Shown here: positions 1 through 6,709 of the stretch, piece by piece
Layout of the letters: each line of letters opens with the position of its first letter
Numbering within the stretch: the stretch's first letter is position 1
Notes under the pieces: model-generated
Told to the model about the DNA's origin: nothing
Databases searched by the model: none
The model's input: only the letters and a program-made list of their open reading frames with translations
Program-made: the position numbers and the translations under genes
Source of the DNA: Bacteroidota bacterium
GTDB taxonomy: Bacteria > Bacteroidota > Bacteroidia > Chitinophagales > Chitinophagaceae
Length of the DNA: 12,449 nucleotides
Direction of reading: 5' to 3'
NCBI GenBank assembly: GCA_023423015.1
Contig: JAFAGE010000404.1
Location: forward strand, 1-12,449

Positions 1-273
1 CTTCCGATGGGCGCACTAAACGCAGGTATCAGCAAACAAATACTAAAAGGAAAAGGGACGATGAAACTGAGCATTCGTGATATCTTCTTTACCCAACCGG
101 CAGAAGGTGATATCAACTTCAAAACAACAGAAGCTCATTTCCGCAGTCATTGGGATTCACGCCAGGCTAATTTCAGCTTCACATACCGTTTTGGCAAACC
201 GATGAAGGGTAATGTTCCCCAGAGAAGGGAGAAAGTAACTGAGGAACAGAATAGGGTCGGTGGCAGTAACTAA
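1..273 (+). CDS. Outer membrane beta-barrel family protein, C-terminal fragment (5' end outside window)
   Basis: The frame is open from base 1 and ends at TAA 271-273, so only the last 90 residues of a larger protein are visible. The ATG at base 7 is internal and should not be taken as the start. The fragment reads as the last strands of a Bacteroidota outer-membrane barrel of the kind often labelled TonB-dependent receptor or outer membrane beta-barrel family. It has a strand ending in the motif SIRDIFFTQ, then a strand NFSFTYRFGKP, whose aromatic-Arg-Phe-Gly ending is typical of the final strand. A short charged tail containing EEQNR follows. It would sit in the outer membrane; the cargo or partner cannot be told from this piece. 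A hairpin plus T-run at 317-358 is well placed to end its transcript. The family call is fairly sure, the exact subfamily is not. Confidence 0.8.
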   Translation, partial: LPMGALNAGISKQILKGKGTMKLSIRDIFFTQPAEGDINFKTTEAHFRSHWDSRQANFSFTYRFGKPMKGNVPQRREKVTEEQNRVGGSN

Positions 274-750
274 TCACACGTTGCTACTCTTTATCAGTTG
301 TTTTGTTAAGGTGTACAGCTCATCCAGTATGGCCTTCTGGCCTGGGATGAGCTTTTTTGTTGCAGTTACATAATCAAACCAGCCACCCTTATCCACTTCA
401 GGAACTTGAATAAATTTTTTGCTCTTCGGAGGCCATTCCAGCGGAAATGTAATTGAACGAAGAGCGGATGGATCAATGTCGCCCTGCAGTGCCCAGGCAT
501 GAACCCATTTTCCCGATTTCTGACGCACCGGTTTCAGTTCGATGAACTTTCCATGAACCCTTGTGCCGGTTTCTTCTTCAAATTCACGTTGCGCTGCCGT
601 CAAGGGATCCTCGCTTTCTTCAAACTCTCCTTTCGGTATCGACCAGGCTCCTTCGTCCTTGTTTTTCCAGAACGGACCTCCCGGGTGAACGAGGAAGAAT
701 TCAGGCGTCTTGTTTTGAATTCTGTACAAGAGGATACCGGCGCTGCGCAT
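274..750 (-). CDS. NUDIX hydrolase (predicted NTP pyrophosphohydrolase, COG4119-like)
   Basis: A 158-residue protein carrying a complete Nudix box at residues 41-63. It shows G41, then E47, then R55-E56-F57-E58-E59-E60-x-G62, matching GX5EX7REUXEEXGU with Thr in the last, usually hydrophobic, position. The start MRSAGILLYR, the segment VHPGGPFWKNKDEGAWSIPKG and the overall length match the small single-domain NUDIX group known as COG4119. Family members hydrolyse a nucleoside diphosphate linked to another moiety, using metal held by the box glutamates. The substrate cannot be predicted here. There is no signal peptide, so it should be cytosolic. Its stop (274-276) directly follows the stop of the + strand gene. 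The start at 750 is the only sensible ATG. A 7-of-8 match to the TAnnTTTG box lies at 781-788 on this strand, about 30 bp upstream, but without a clear TTG partner. Confidence 0.9.
   Translation of the reverse strand: MRSAGILLYRIQNKTPEFFLVHPGGPFWKNKDEGAWSIPKGEFEESEDPLTAAQREFEEETGTRVHGKFIELKPVRQKSGKWVHAWALQGDIDPSALRSITFPLEWPPKSKKFIQVPEVDKGGWFDYVTATKKLIPGQKAILDELYTLTKQLIKSSNV
317..358 (+). terminator. Rho-independent terminator for the upstream outer-membrane gene, inside the NUDIX coding region
   Basis: Bases 317-325 (AGCTCATCC) pair perfectly with 345-353 (GGATGAGCT), a 9-bp stem. An inner 4-bp stem (GGCC 331-334 with GGCC 339-342) closes a TTCT loop. A run of six T (353-358) follows directly on the + strand. 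On the - strand the hairpin is not followed by T residues, so it should act on + strand transcripts, 44 bases past the stop at 273. It lies within codons of the opposing NUDIX gene. Read from sequence by eye; no folding energy was computed. Confidence 0.65.
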
Positions 751-758
751 TGGCGGTT

Positions 759-779
759 GGTGAATGATGAATGATCATT
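759..779. repeat. Short heptamer tandem repeat between divergent genes
   Basis: Bases 759-765 (GGTGAAT) and 766-772 (GATGAAT) form two 7-base units, followed by a decayed third unit at 773-779 (GATCATT). It lies 8 bp upstream of the NUDIX start. A similar heptad series occurs at 9934-9960. The function is unknown and the array is short, so chance is possible. Confidence 0.4.
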
Positions 780-850
780 TTAAAGATACTTTAATTCGTA
801 TATTCATTAGCTATTTAGCCGTTACCATTCTATCACCTAAAGAGATTCGC

Positions 851-1951
851 ATGCCAGGTTCTTCATGGCCTTTCTATGCAAAATTCAGTTTCAACTTACT
901 TACAGTTTTCCTGCTTGGCACACTCATCTTCCTCGGGCAGGATATTCTTACACCGTTGGGATTTGCAGTTATTCTTGCCTTTTTACTTTTACCGTTCAGC
1001 AACTGGCTCGAAAGGCAAAAGGTGCCGCAGGTTGCCGCAATGCTTCTTTCCATCTTTGTAGCTATCCTCTTCATCGCCGCAGTCGTCTATTTTTTCTCCA
1101 CGCAGATCGCAGAGTTCACCGACGACCTTCCGAAAATCAAACGAAACCTCAACAGGCACATTACTACCGTGCATAACTGGGTGCGTGAAAACTTTAACAT
1201 CACCCGGCGCGAACAGGAAGAAGCTGTTCAAAGTGCCACAGAAGACATGAAAACAACGGGCCCCGGTATGCTCGGCACAACCTTCATTACAGCGGCCTCG
1301 GTACTGATCCTGGTAGTGCTGCTTCCGATTTACACTTTCCTGATCATGTATTACCGCGACCTGATCCGCAACTTTTTCATCAGCATATTTGCCGAACATC
1401 ACCGTTCCAGCGTGGAAGAAGTTTTACGCGAATCGCGTGTGATTGTGCAGAGTTACATGGTGGGCCTGCTCATTGAAACAGCGATTGTTGCTGCGTTGAA
1501 TGCTGCGGGTTTCCTGATCATCGGAATTGATTATGTTATCCTCCTTGCCGTTCTTGCTGCCATACTTAACATGATACCCTATGTTGGCATGCTCATCGCA
1601 ACTGTTATTTGTATGATGGTTACACTCGCAAATGCCAGCGACATCAGCGATATCATCTGGGTTGGCGTAGTACTAACGGTTGTGCAGTTTATTGACAACA
1701 ATCTTCTCATGCCCTACATCGTGAGCTCGAAAGTAAAAATCAACGCGCTGGTTAGTATCGTTGGTGTATTGGTAGGTGGCGCATTGGCGGGAATTCCCGG
1801 CATGTTTTTATCAATTCCGGGAATCGCAATTCTCAAATCTATTTTCGACCGCGTGGATGGTTTACAACCATGGGGAATGTTACTTGGTGACAACCGAACG
1901 ATTGTAAAACCAAGAATCAGGGAAAGATTAAAGCGTGTTAAAACGAAATAA
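851..1951 (+). CDS. AI-2E / PerM family transporter (formerly UPF0118)
   Basis: A polytopic inner-membrane protein of 366 residues. Hydrophobic segments lie at about 13-29, 32-50, 62-84, 144-167, 202-224, 227-260, 264-282 and 296-330. A long soluble stretch (about 85-143) between the third and fourth is characteristic of this family. Family signatures include NMIPYVG (240-246), DNNLLMPYIVSSKVKINALV (282-301) and GIPGMFLSIPG (314-324). Members have been linked to autoinducer-2 export (TqsA) or to ion/proton antiport; which applies here cannot be told. The frame extends up to an ATG at 764, but ATG 851 is preferred: it leaves about ten residues before the first membrane segment, as usual in the family, and the extra 29 codons look like intergenic sequence. 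The gene is divergent from NUDIX and ends exactly against the GH20 stop, with a probable terminator spanning that junction. Confidence 0.88.
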   Translation: MPGSSWPFYAKFSFNLLTVFLLGTLIFLGQDILTPLGFAVILAFLLLPFSNWLERQKVPQVAAMLLSIFVAILFIAAVVYFFSTQIAEFTDDLPKIKRNLNRHITTVHNWVRENFNITRREQEEAVQSATEDMKTTGPGMLGTTFITAASVLILVVLLPIYTFLIMYYRDLIRNFFISIFAEHHRSSVEEVLRESRVIVQSYMVGLLIETAIVAALNAAGFLIIGIDYVILLAVLAAILNMIPYVGMLIATVICMMVTLANASDISDIIWVGVVLTVVQFIDNNLLMPYIVSSKVKINALVSIVGVLVGGALAGIPGMFLSIPGIAILKSIFDRVDGLQPWGMLLGDNRTIVKPRIRERLKRVKTK

Positions 1952-1974
1952 TTATTTTTTCCCTGCTCTTTTTT
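1918..1974 (+). terminator. Probable Rho-independent terminator spanning the AI-2E/GH20 stop-to-stop junction
   Basis: Bases 1918-1927 (CAGGGAAAGA) pair with 1956-1965 (TTTTTCCCTG) in a 10-bp stem with one G-T pair. The 28-base loop contains the AI-2E stop codon. Three bases later comes a run of six T (1969-1974) on the + strand. The arrangement fits termination of AI-2E transcripts inside the 3' end of the opposing hexosaminidase gene. The long loop and A/T-rich inner stem make it weaker than the hairpin at 317-358. The opposite strand lacks a matching T-run. Confidence 0.45.
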
Positions 1975-3850
1975 CTAATTCTGCCACCGGCATATTGATT
2001 TGTCTGCCTGCCTGTTTACCGTCTTTGTATGTCACCACTTTCACATCAGCTACATCATGTGGAATGATCAACGCCTTCGTGTACTTTGGATAATATTTAT
2101 CGGGATTAGATCCATCATAAGAGTAATATATATCCACTCCTTCAACTTCCGTTGAAAGCTCAAGTTTCAGTTTTCCAATTTCGCGTGTGGCCTTGAAGAT
2201 GGGGTCGAACATTGCACGTGAGTATTTTCTTTCGGCAACGTCGAACCGGTCAAATGTTCTTTCAACCCGGGCAGTAAAATCGCTCCAGTTCTTTTTCTCT
2301 TTCGGCGACCAAACGGATTCGGCAACGGCGAGTATTCGGGGATACAACATATATTGTGCGTGGCGCATGTTCTGAATCTGTTCCGTCCACAGATTACCCT
2401 GGCCGCCGAGTATCAGCTTTTCATCAATGCCATCAGGTACCGGTTCAAATTTGTATGAATCGCGTAAACGAACCATGCTGTATGTAGGAGGCTCTATGAT
2501 CGGATCGCTTTGATACAAATCGTAGTAAGCATGCGTGGCGGGCGCCATCACCACTTTGTGCCCCATCTTCGCTGCTTTAATACCTCCGCGCATACCCCTC
2601 CAGCTCATCACGGTTGCATCGGCAGGAAGGCCACCATCCAGGATTTCATCCCATCCGATCTGTTTCTTCCCTTTCGACTGAAGGATTTTACCAACCCGTT
2701 TAACGAAGTAACTCTGCACTTCGTTCATGTCTTTCAGATTTTCGCGTTGCATCAATGCTTTTATCTGCGGATTGTTTCTCCAGAAATCTTTTGGTGTTTC
2801 ATCGCCACCCATATGTATATATTCAAAGGGAAAAAGCTCAGCTACTTCGGTAAACACTTTATCCAGGAAGGAGTACACCTTTTCGTTGGCCGGGCAAAGG
2901 GTATTATCTACAAGTGCGGTAAATCCTTTAGAATGCCACCTGATGAAACGGTCGCCCACACTAACCCAATAGGTACTGTCGGTGCATGAAAGTTCAGGAT
3001 ATGCAGCAACGGTAGCCAGGCTATGTCCGGGCACATCTATTTCCGGCAGAACGGTCACAAAACGGTCTGCGGCGTATTTAACGATCTCGCGGATGTCATC
3101 CTGGGTATAAAAACCACCGTATGTTTTAGGTTCATTGGGCGAGGGCCTTGGTGTGTTTCCCCATTTTCCCAAACGTTCGGGGCGCCATGCGCCTACCTCT
3201 GTCAGTTTGGGAAGCGATTTTATTTCTATCCTCCACCCCTGGTCGTCGGTGAGGTGAAAGTGGAACATATTAAACTTGAAGCTGGCAATGTCGTCGATAA
3301 ATTTCTTTACTTCCTCTTTGGTAAAGAAATGCCGCGCCACATCCAGCATCGCACCGCGCCAGCCAAATCTCGGCTTATCGTTGATGTTTACCGCCGGAAC
3401 AGTCCAGCTGATATTCTTAACCGCTTCCTTACTCTCTATTTCTTTTGGTAATAACTGGAAGAGTGTCTGAATGCCATAAAAAACTCCGGCAGCAGAATCT
3501 GCGCTGATCACAATACCGTCGGGGGTAACGTTGAGGTCGTAGCCTTCGCTACCATGTTTTCCTGTGTTCTGAAGCTGAAGCTGGATGGTTCCCTTAGTGA
3601 ACGTGCTAACTTTATTGACCTTGGGTTTAAAACCGGTGGGCACCGCAAGCCTTGCTGCCAGGTATGAGGCAACTGGTTCCAGCGATTGATCCAGGCTGGA
3701 AATTTCAATCGGCACCTCGGAAGTTAGAACAAAATTGCCCTGGAGCCGCTCGACCGATACGGGCTGTGGAATAAGGGTCAGTGGTTGTTGTTGGGCAGAA
3801 GCATGAAAGCTTATCAGTGCGAGAACGAGGTACAGAATAAATCTGGACAT
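1952..3850 (-). CDS. Secreted beta-N-acetylhexosaminidase, glycoside hydrolase family 20
   Basis: A 632-residue exo-glycosidase releasing terminal beta-linked GlcNAc/GalNAc from chitooligosaccharides or glycans. Residues 1-19 form a signal peptide (MSRFILYLVLALISFHASA, cleavage before QQQP) with no lipobox. An N-terminal GH20b domain (about 20-155) precedes the TIM-barrel catalytic domain (about 160-515). The catalytic pair D350-E351 sits in HMGGDE. Other expected residues are R165 in WRGAMLDVARH, the HFHLTDDQGW strand, LPEIDVPGH, and tryptophans W400, W417 and W488. A C-terminal chitobiase/Fn3-associated-type domain follows (about 560-615). No type IX secretion C-terminal domain is apparent. 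The frame also allows an ATG at 3892, but 3850 is chosen because it begins directly with the signal peptide. The gene is divergent from the symporter, so shared control of glycan cleavage and sugar uptake is plausible. Confidence 0.93.
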   Translation of the reverse strand: MSRFILYLVLALISFHASAQQQPLTLIPQPVSVERLQGNFVLTSEVPIEISSLDQSLEPVASYLAARLAVPTGFKPKVNKVSTFTKGTIQLQLQNTGKHGSEGYDLNVTPDGIVISADSAAGVFYGIQTLFQLLPKEIESKEAVKNISWTVPAVNINDKPRFGWRGAMLDVARHFFTKEEVKKFIDDIASFKFNMFHFHLTDDQGWRIEIKSLPKLTEVGAWRPERLGKWGNTPRPSPNEPKTYGGFYTQDDIREIVKYAADRFVTVLPEIDVPGHSLATVAAYPELSCTDSTYWVSVGDRFIRWHSKGFTALVDNTLCPANEKVYSFLDKVFTEVAELFPFEYIHMGGDETPKDFWRNNPQIKALMQRENLKDMNEVQSYFVKRVGKILQSKGKKQIGWDEILDGGLPADATVMSWRGMRGGIKAAKMGHKVVMAPATHAYYDLYQSDPIIEPPTYSMVRLRDSYKFEPVPDGIDEKLILGGQGNLWTEQIQNMRHAQYMLYPRILAVAESVWSPKEKKNWSDFTARVERTFDRFDVAERKYSRAMFDPIFKATREIGKLKLELSTEVEGVDIYYSYDGSNPDKYYPKYTKALIIPHDVADVKVVTYKDGKQAGRQINMPVAELEKRAGKK

Positions 3851-3907
3851 GTTTTGAGTTGGTTTTTCTGGTATTACGATCAATTTAAGCATTTTTATTT
3901 AGCCGCA

Positions 3908-3935
3908 TTGAATGTCGGCGATACGCTTATATTTG
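3908..3935 (+). promoter_or_regulatory. Bacteroidota-type promoter for the symporter-ThuA pair
   Basis: Bases 3928-3935 read TATATTTG, a perfect match to the Bacteroidota -7 consensus TAnnTTTG. A TTG at 3908-3910 lies 17 bases upstream, within the usual spacing for the -33 element. This predicts a transcript start near 3941 and a leader of about 45 bases before the ATG at 3986. A direct repeat TGTCGG at 3913 and 3934 (21 bp apart, about two helical turns) overlaps the core. No equally good promoter was seen for the divergent hexosaminidase. Confidence 0.55.
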
Positions 3936-3958
3936 TCGGATAGCTAAATCTCGACGAT

Positions 3959-3973
3959 TGTAAACGATCTACA
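3959..3973. promoter_or_regulatory. Possible LacI-family-like operator in the symporter leader
   Basis: TGTAAACGATCTACA is an imperfect 15-base palindrome: TGTA pairs with TACA, and five of seven base pairs match around a central G. The overall look recalls LacI/GalR-type operators. It lies just downstream of the predicted transcript start and 12 bases before the symporter ATG, a position where a bound repressor would block transcription. No regulator gene is present in the window, so this is a weak, sequence-only suggestion. Confidence 0.25.
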
Positions 3974-3985
3974 TGCCCGCTGCTT

Positions 3986-5671
3986 ATGTCGCAATATCTC
4001 AATGCCCCCGACTACATTGTTTTTATTTTATATTTCATCATCGTTGCCTCCTACGGATATTGGATATATAACCGGAAGAAAAAGGCGAGTACCGACACAA
4101 AAGATTTTTTCCTGGCCGAAGGTTCACTTACCTGGTGGGCCATTGGTGCGTCACTGATCGCTTCAAACATTTCTGCGGAGCAGTTTATCGGAATGAGTGG
4201 CGAAGGTTACTTTATCGGAATAGGTATCGCGGTATATGAATGGCTGGCTGCATTGTCGCTGGTGATCATTGCCATCTGGTTTATCCCTGTATATCTGAAA
4301 AACAAGATTTACACGATGCCGCAGTTTCTTACCCGCAGGTACAACGAAACGGTGGCGCTGATCATGGCTATTTTCTGGTTGTTTCTTTATGTATTTGTGA
4401 ACCTTACTTCCATCCTTTACCTCGGTTCTATCGCAATTAACGGTCTCGTCGGTGGCGATTACCTGCATCCGATTATGCTATGCCTTGCATTGTTTGCATT
4501 GGTCATCACCCTGGGCGGTATGAAAGTAATTGGTTACACCGATGTTATACAGGTAGCCGTGCTGATCATCGGTGGTTTGGCTACCACATATCTTGCATTG
4601 TCCATTGTGGGTGAACGCATGGGGGTTGGCGCGAGTGTAATTGAAGGTTTTAAAGTATTGATGAACGACGCACCCGATCATTTTCACATGATCATTCCTA
4701 AACCGACTGAAAATTCACCACAGATAGAGGTAGACAAATACCTCGTGTTGCCGGGCATCGCTATGTATTTTGCCGGGCAGTGGATTGTGAACCTCAATTA
4801 TTGGGGATGCAACCAGTATATTACGCAGCGTGCTCTCGGTGCCGATCTGCAAACAGCCCGTTCGGGTTTGATCTTTGCGGCTTTCCTGAAATTGTTTATG
4901 CCGGTAATTGTAATGTTGCCCGGTATTGCTGCATATGTTCTTTACAAAAATGGCCATCTCCCCCACCTCGTTGGCGGTAAAGACGGAGCATATTCGGCCA
5001 TTCTTGCATTTCTTCCCACAGGCCTGAAAGGATTGTCGATCGCAGCTCTCACTGCTGCAATCGTTGCATCGCTTGCGGGTAAGGCAAACAGTATTTCCAC
5101 CATCTACGTGCTCGACATACATAAGAAGTATTTCAACAAGGACGCGGATGAGAAAAAGATGGTGAACCTGGGACGTATCACTGTGGTGGTTGCTATGCTT
5201 GTAGCAGTAATTTTCACGTGGAAAGATACCCTCGGAATCGGTGGCGAAGGCGGATTTACTTTCATCCAGAAATACACCGGGTTTATCAGTCCCGGAGTTT
5301 TTGCGATGTTCCTGCTTGGTATGTTCTGGAAACGTACAACGGGTGCTGCTGCAATTGCCGGCGTAATCACGGGCTTTCTTCTGTCGATCGTATTCAACAA
5401 CTATGCTCCATCCTGGTTTGGACACGATACCTGGCTATACACCGCATATAAAAACAGCGAAGGCATATATGAGATCCCATTCCTGCTTTGTATGGGATAT
5501 TCATTCTTCTTCACCGTTGCTTTGATGGTGGTGATGAGCCTTGCCGGACCGAAAATCAATCCGAAAGCATTTGATCTTGATAAATCGATGTTCCGCCTGA
5601 AACCTTCAACCCTGGCGCTGATCATCACTATCCTGATCATTTTGTCGCTTATTTATATCCGTTTCTGGTAA
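3986..5671 (+). CDS. Sodium/solute symporter (SSS family), vSGLT-like sugar transporter
   Basis: A 561-residue inner-membrane protein with about 14 hydrophobic segments, resembling the Vibrio sodium/galactose transporter vSGLT along its length. Shared stretches include ASNISAEQFIGMSGEGY (59-75), FVNLTSILYLG (137-147), TDVIQV (185-190), NYWGCNQYITQRAL (271-284), FAAFLKL (297-303), LPGIAAYV (311-318) and TGFISPG (431-437). By recalled vSGLT numbering, sugar-contacting positions are mostly kept: Q66, E85, N269, gate Y272, K302 and Q428. The vSGLT S91 equivalent is A88. At the Na2 site, A358 and S362 are kept but the first serine is A361. A sugar substrate is therefore likely, but which one is not decided; the adjacent GH20 enzyme makes an amino sugar or hexose attractive. 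There is no Shine-Dalgarno before ATG 3986. The ThuA gene follows 19 bp downstream, probably in one transcript. Confidence 0.92.
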   Translation: MSQYLNAPDYIVFILYFIIVASYGYWIYNRKKKASTDTKDFFLAEGSLTWWAIGASLIASNISAEQFIGMSGEGYFIGIGIAVYEWLAALSLVIIAIWFIPVYLKNKIYTMPQFLTRRYNETVALIMAIFWLFLYVFVNLTSILYLGSIAINGLVGGDYLHPIMLCLALFALVITLGGMKVIGYTDVIQVAVLIIGGLATTYLALSIVGERMGVGASVIEGFKVLMNDAPDHFHMIIPKPTENSPQIEVDKYLVLPGIAMYFAGQWIVNLNYWGCNQYITQRALGADLQTARSGLIFAAFLKLFMPVIVMLPGIAAYVLYKNGHLPHLVGGKDGAYSAILAFLPTGLKGLSIAALTAAIVASLAGKANSISTIYVLDIHKKYFNKDADEKKMVNLGRITVVVAMLVAVIFTWKDTLGIGGEGGFTFIQKYTGFISPGVFAMFLLGMFWKRTTGAAAIAGVITGFLLSIVFNNYAPSWFGHDTWLYTAYKNSEGIYEIPFLLCMGYSFFFTVALMVVMSLAGPKINPKAFDLDKSMFRLKPSTLALIITILIILSLIYIRFW

Positions 5672-5690
5672 ACTAAAAATTGAAAACATC

Positions 5691-6695
5691 ATGATGAGAT
5701 GGATCGCTGCAATTCTGTTATTCACAACATGTACATCGGTAGCCCAGGATTCCAAACCTTTTATTACTTATGAAGGAAAGAATGGACCGGGAAAAGGCAA
5801 ACACATCGTTCTGGTGAGTGGCGATGAAGAATATCGTTCCGAAGAATCACTGCCAATGCTGGCGCGTATCCTTTCAGAGAAACACGGGTTCACCTGTACC
5901 GTGTTGTTTTCCATCGATCCCGCAACGGGACAGGTTGATGCAAATAACCAGAATAATATCCCCGGGCTTGAAACCTTAAAGAATGCAGACCTGCTGCTGA
6001 TTGCTACACGCTTCAGACAATTGCCTGACGCGCAGATGAAGTTTATCGATGATTATCTGCAGCAACACAAACCGGTAATAGGACTAAGAACTGCCACGCA
6101 TGCCTTCGCTTATAAAAAAGGGGCAACCGGTCCGTACACACGATATAGTTACGATAGCAAAATAAAAGGCTGGGAAGATGGTTTCGGAAAGAAAATACTT
6201 GGAGAAACCTGGGTGGCACACCATGGCGTACATGGAAAAGAAGGAACAAGAGCAATCATAAATGGCATTGAACAGGATGCCAAAAATCTAGTGCTTAATG
6301 GAGTTCAGAACATCTGGGTTCCCACCGACGTGTACACGGTGCGGCAACTGGACACTACGGCCAGGGTGCTGCTGTACGGGCAATCGACCAATGGCATGAC
6401 TGCCGATGCCCCGGTAAACCTGGATAAATCGGTGATGCCCGTTGCGTGGACCAAGACTTATAGTCTTGCGAAAGGCAAAGCCGGTAAGGCATTTACAACA
6501 ACCATGGGAGCATCAGTAGACCTCGTGAATGAAGACCTGCGCCGTCTAATCGTGAACGCCTGTTATTGGGCAACGGGTCTTGAATCCTCTGTTCCAAAAA
6601 AAGCTGATGTAACTATTGAAGTAAATTATACTCCTACCATGTTTGGTTTCGACAGTTTCAAAAAGGGAAAGACGCCACAGGAGTACAGGCAATAG
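5691..6695 (+). CDS. Secreted ThuA-domain protein (trehalose-utilisation-like)
   Basis: A 334-residue protein with an N-terminal signal peptide (about 1-18, MMRWIAAILLFTTCTSVA before QDSKP). The cysteine at 14 lacks a proper lipobox, so export by signal peptidase I is favoured. The ThuA domain, a class I glutamine-amidotransferase-like fold, covers roughly 37-298. It shows HIVLVSGDEEYRSEESLPML (38-57), ADLLLIATRFRQLPD (99-113), GLRTATHAF (131-139) at the position of the amidotransferase nucleophile elbow, where no cysteine is present, and VAHHGVHG (175-182). ThuA takes part in trehalose/disaccharide catabolism with ThuB in rhizobia; secreted members in Bacteroidota are poorly defined. Lying 19 bp after a sugar symporter, it probably serves carbohydrate processing in the periplasm. 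Start 5691 and the in-frame ATG at 5694 are equally possible. The short tail after 298 may be disordered. Confidence 0.85.
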   Translation: MMRWIAAILLFTTCTSVAQDSKPFITYEGKNGPGKGKHIVLVSGDEEYRSEESLPMLARILSEKHGFTCTVLFSIDPATGQVDANNQNNIPGLETLKNADLLLIATRFRQLPDAQMKFIDDYLQQHKPVIGLRTATHAFAYKKGATGPYTRYSYDSKIKGWEDGFGKKILGETWVAHHGVHGKEGTRAIINGIEQDAKNLVLNGVQNIWVPTDVYTVRQLDTTARVLLYGQSTNGMTADAPVNLDKSVMPVAWTKTYSLAKGKAGKAFTTTMGASVDLVNEDLRRLIVNACYWATGLESSVPKKADVTIEVNYTPTMFGFDSFKKGKTPQEYRQ

Positions 6696-6709
6696 TCCAG
6701 ACCCGGTAA

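Noticed and set aside
764..850. Upstream 29-codon extension of the AI-2E frame
   Set aside because: It lies in the divergent gap over the heptamer repeat, adds residues not expected in the family, and would start 14 bases from the NUDIX start.
1883..1914. Hairpin CTTGGT/ACCAAG in the AI-2E gene as a terminator
   Set aside because: The 6-bp stem with bulged inner pairing lies before the stop codon and is not followed by a T-run. The repeat at 1918-1965 is better placed.
2510..2989. Open frame (159 codons) on the + strand inside the GH20 gene
   Set aside because: It covers codons for the GH20 catalytic domain and shows Cys/His/Phe-rich shadow composition, with no motif or plausible start context.
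4715..5425. Long open frame (236 codons) on the - strand inside the symporter gene
   Set aside because: It is fully antisense to a well-supported gene and its composition (rich in Cys, His, Ser, Asn) is that of a shadow frame. No domain was recognised.
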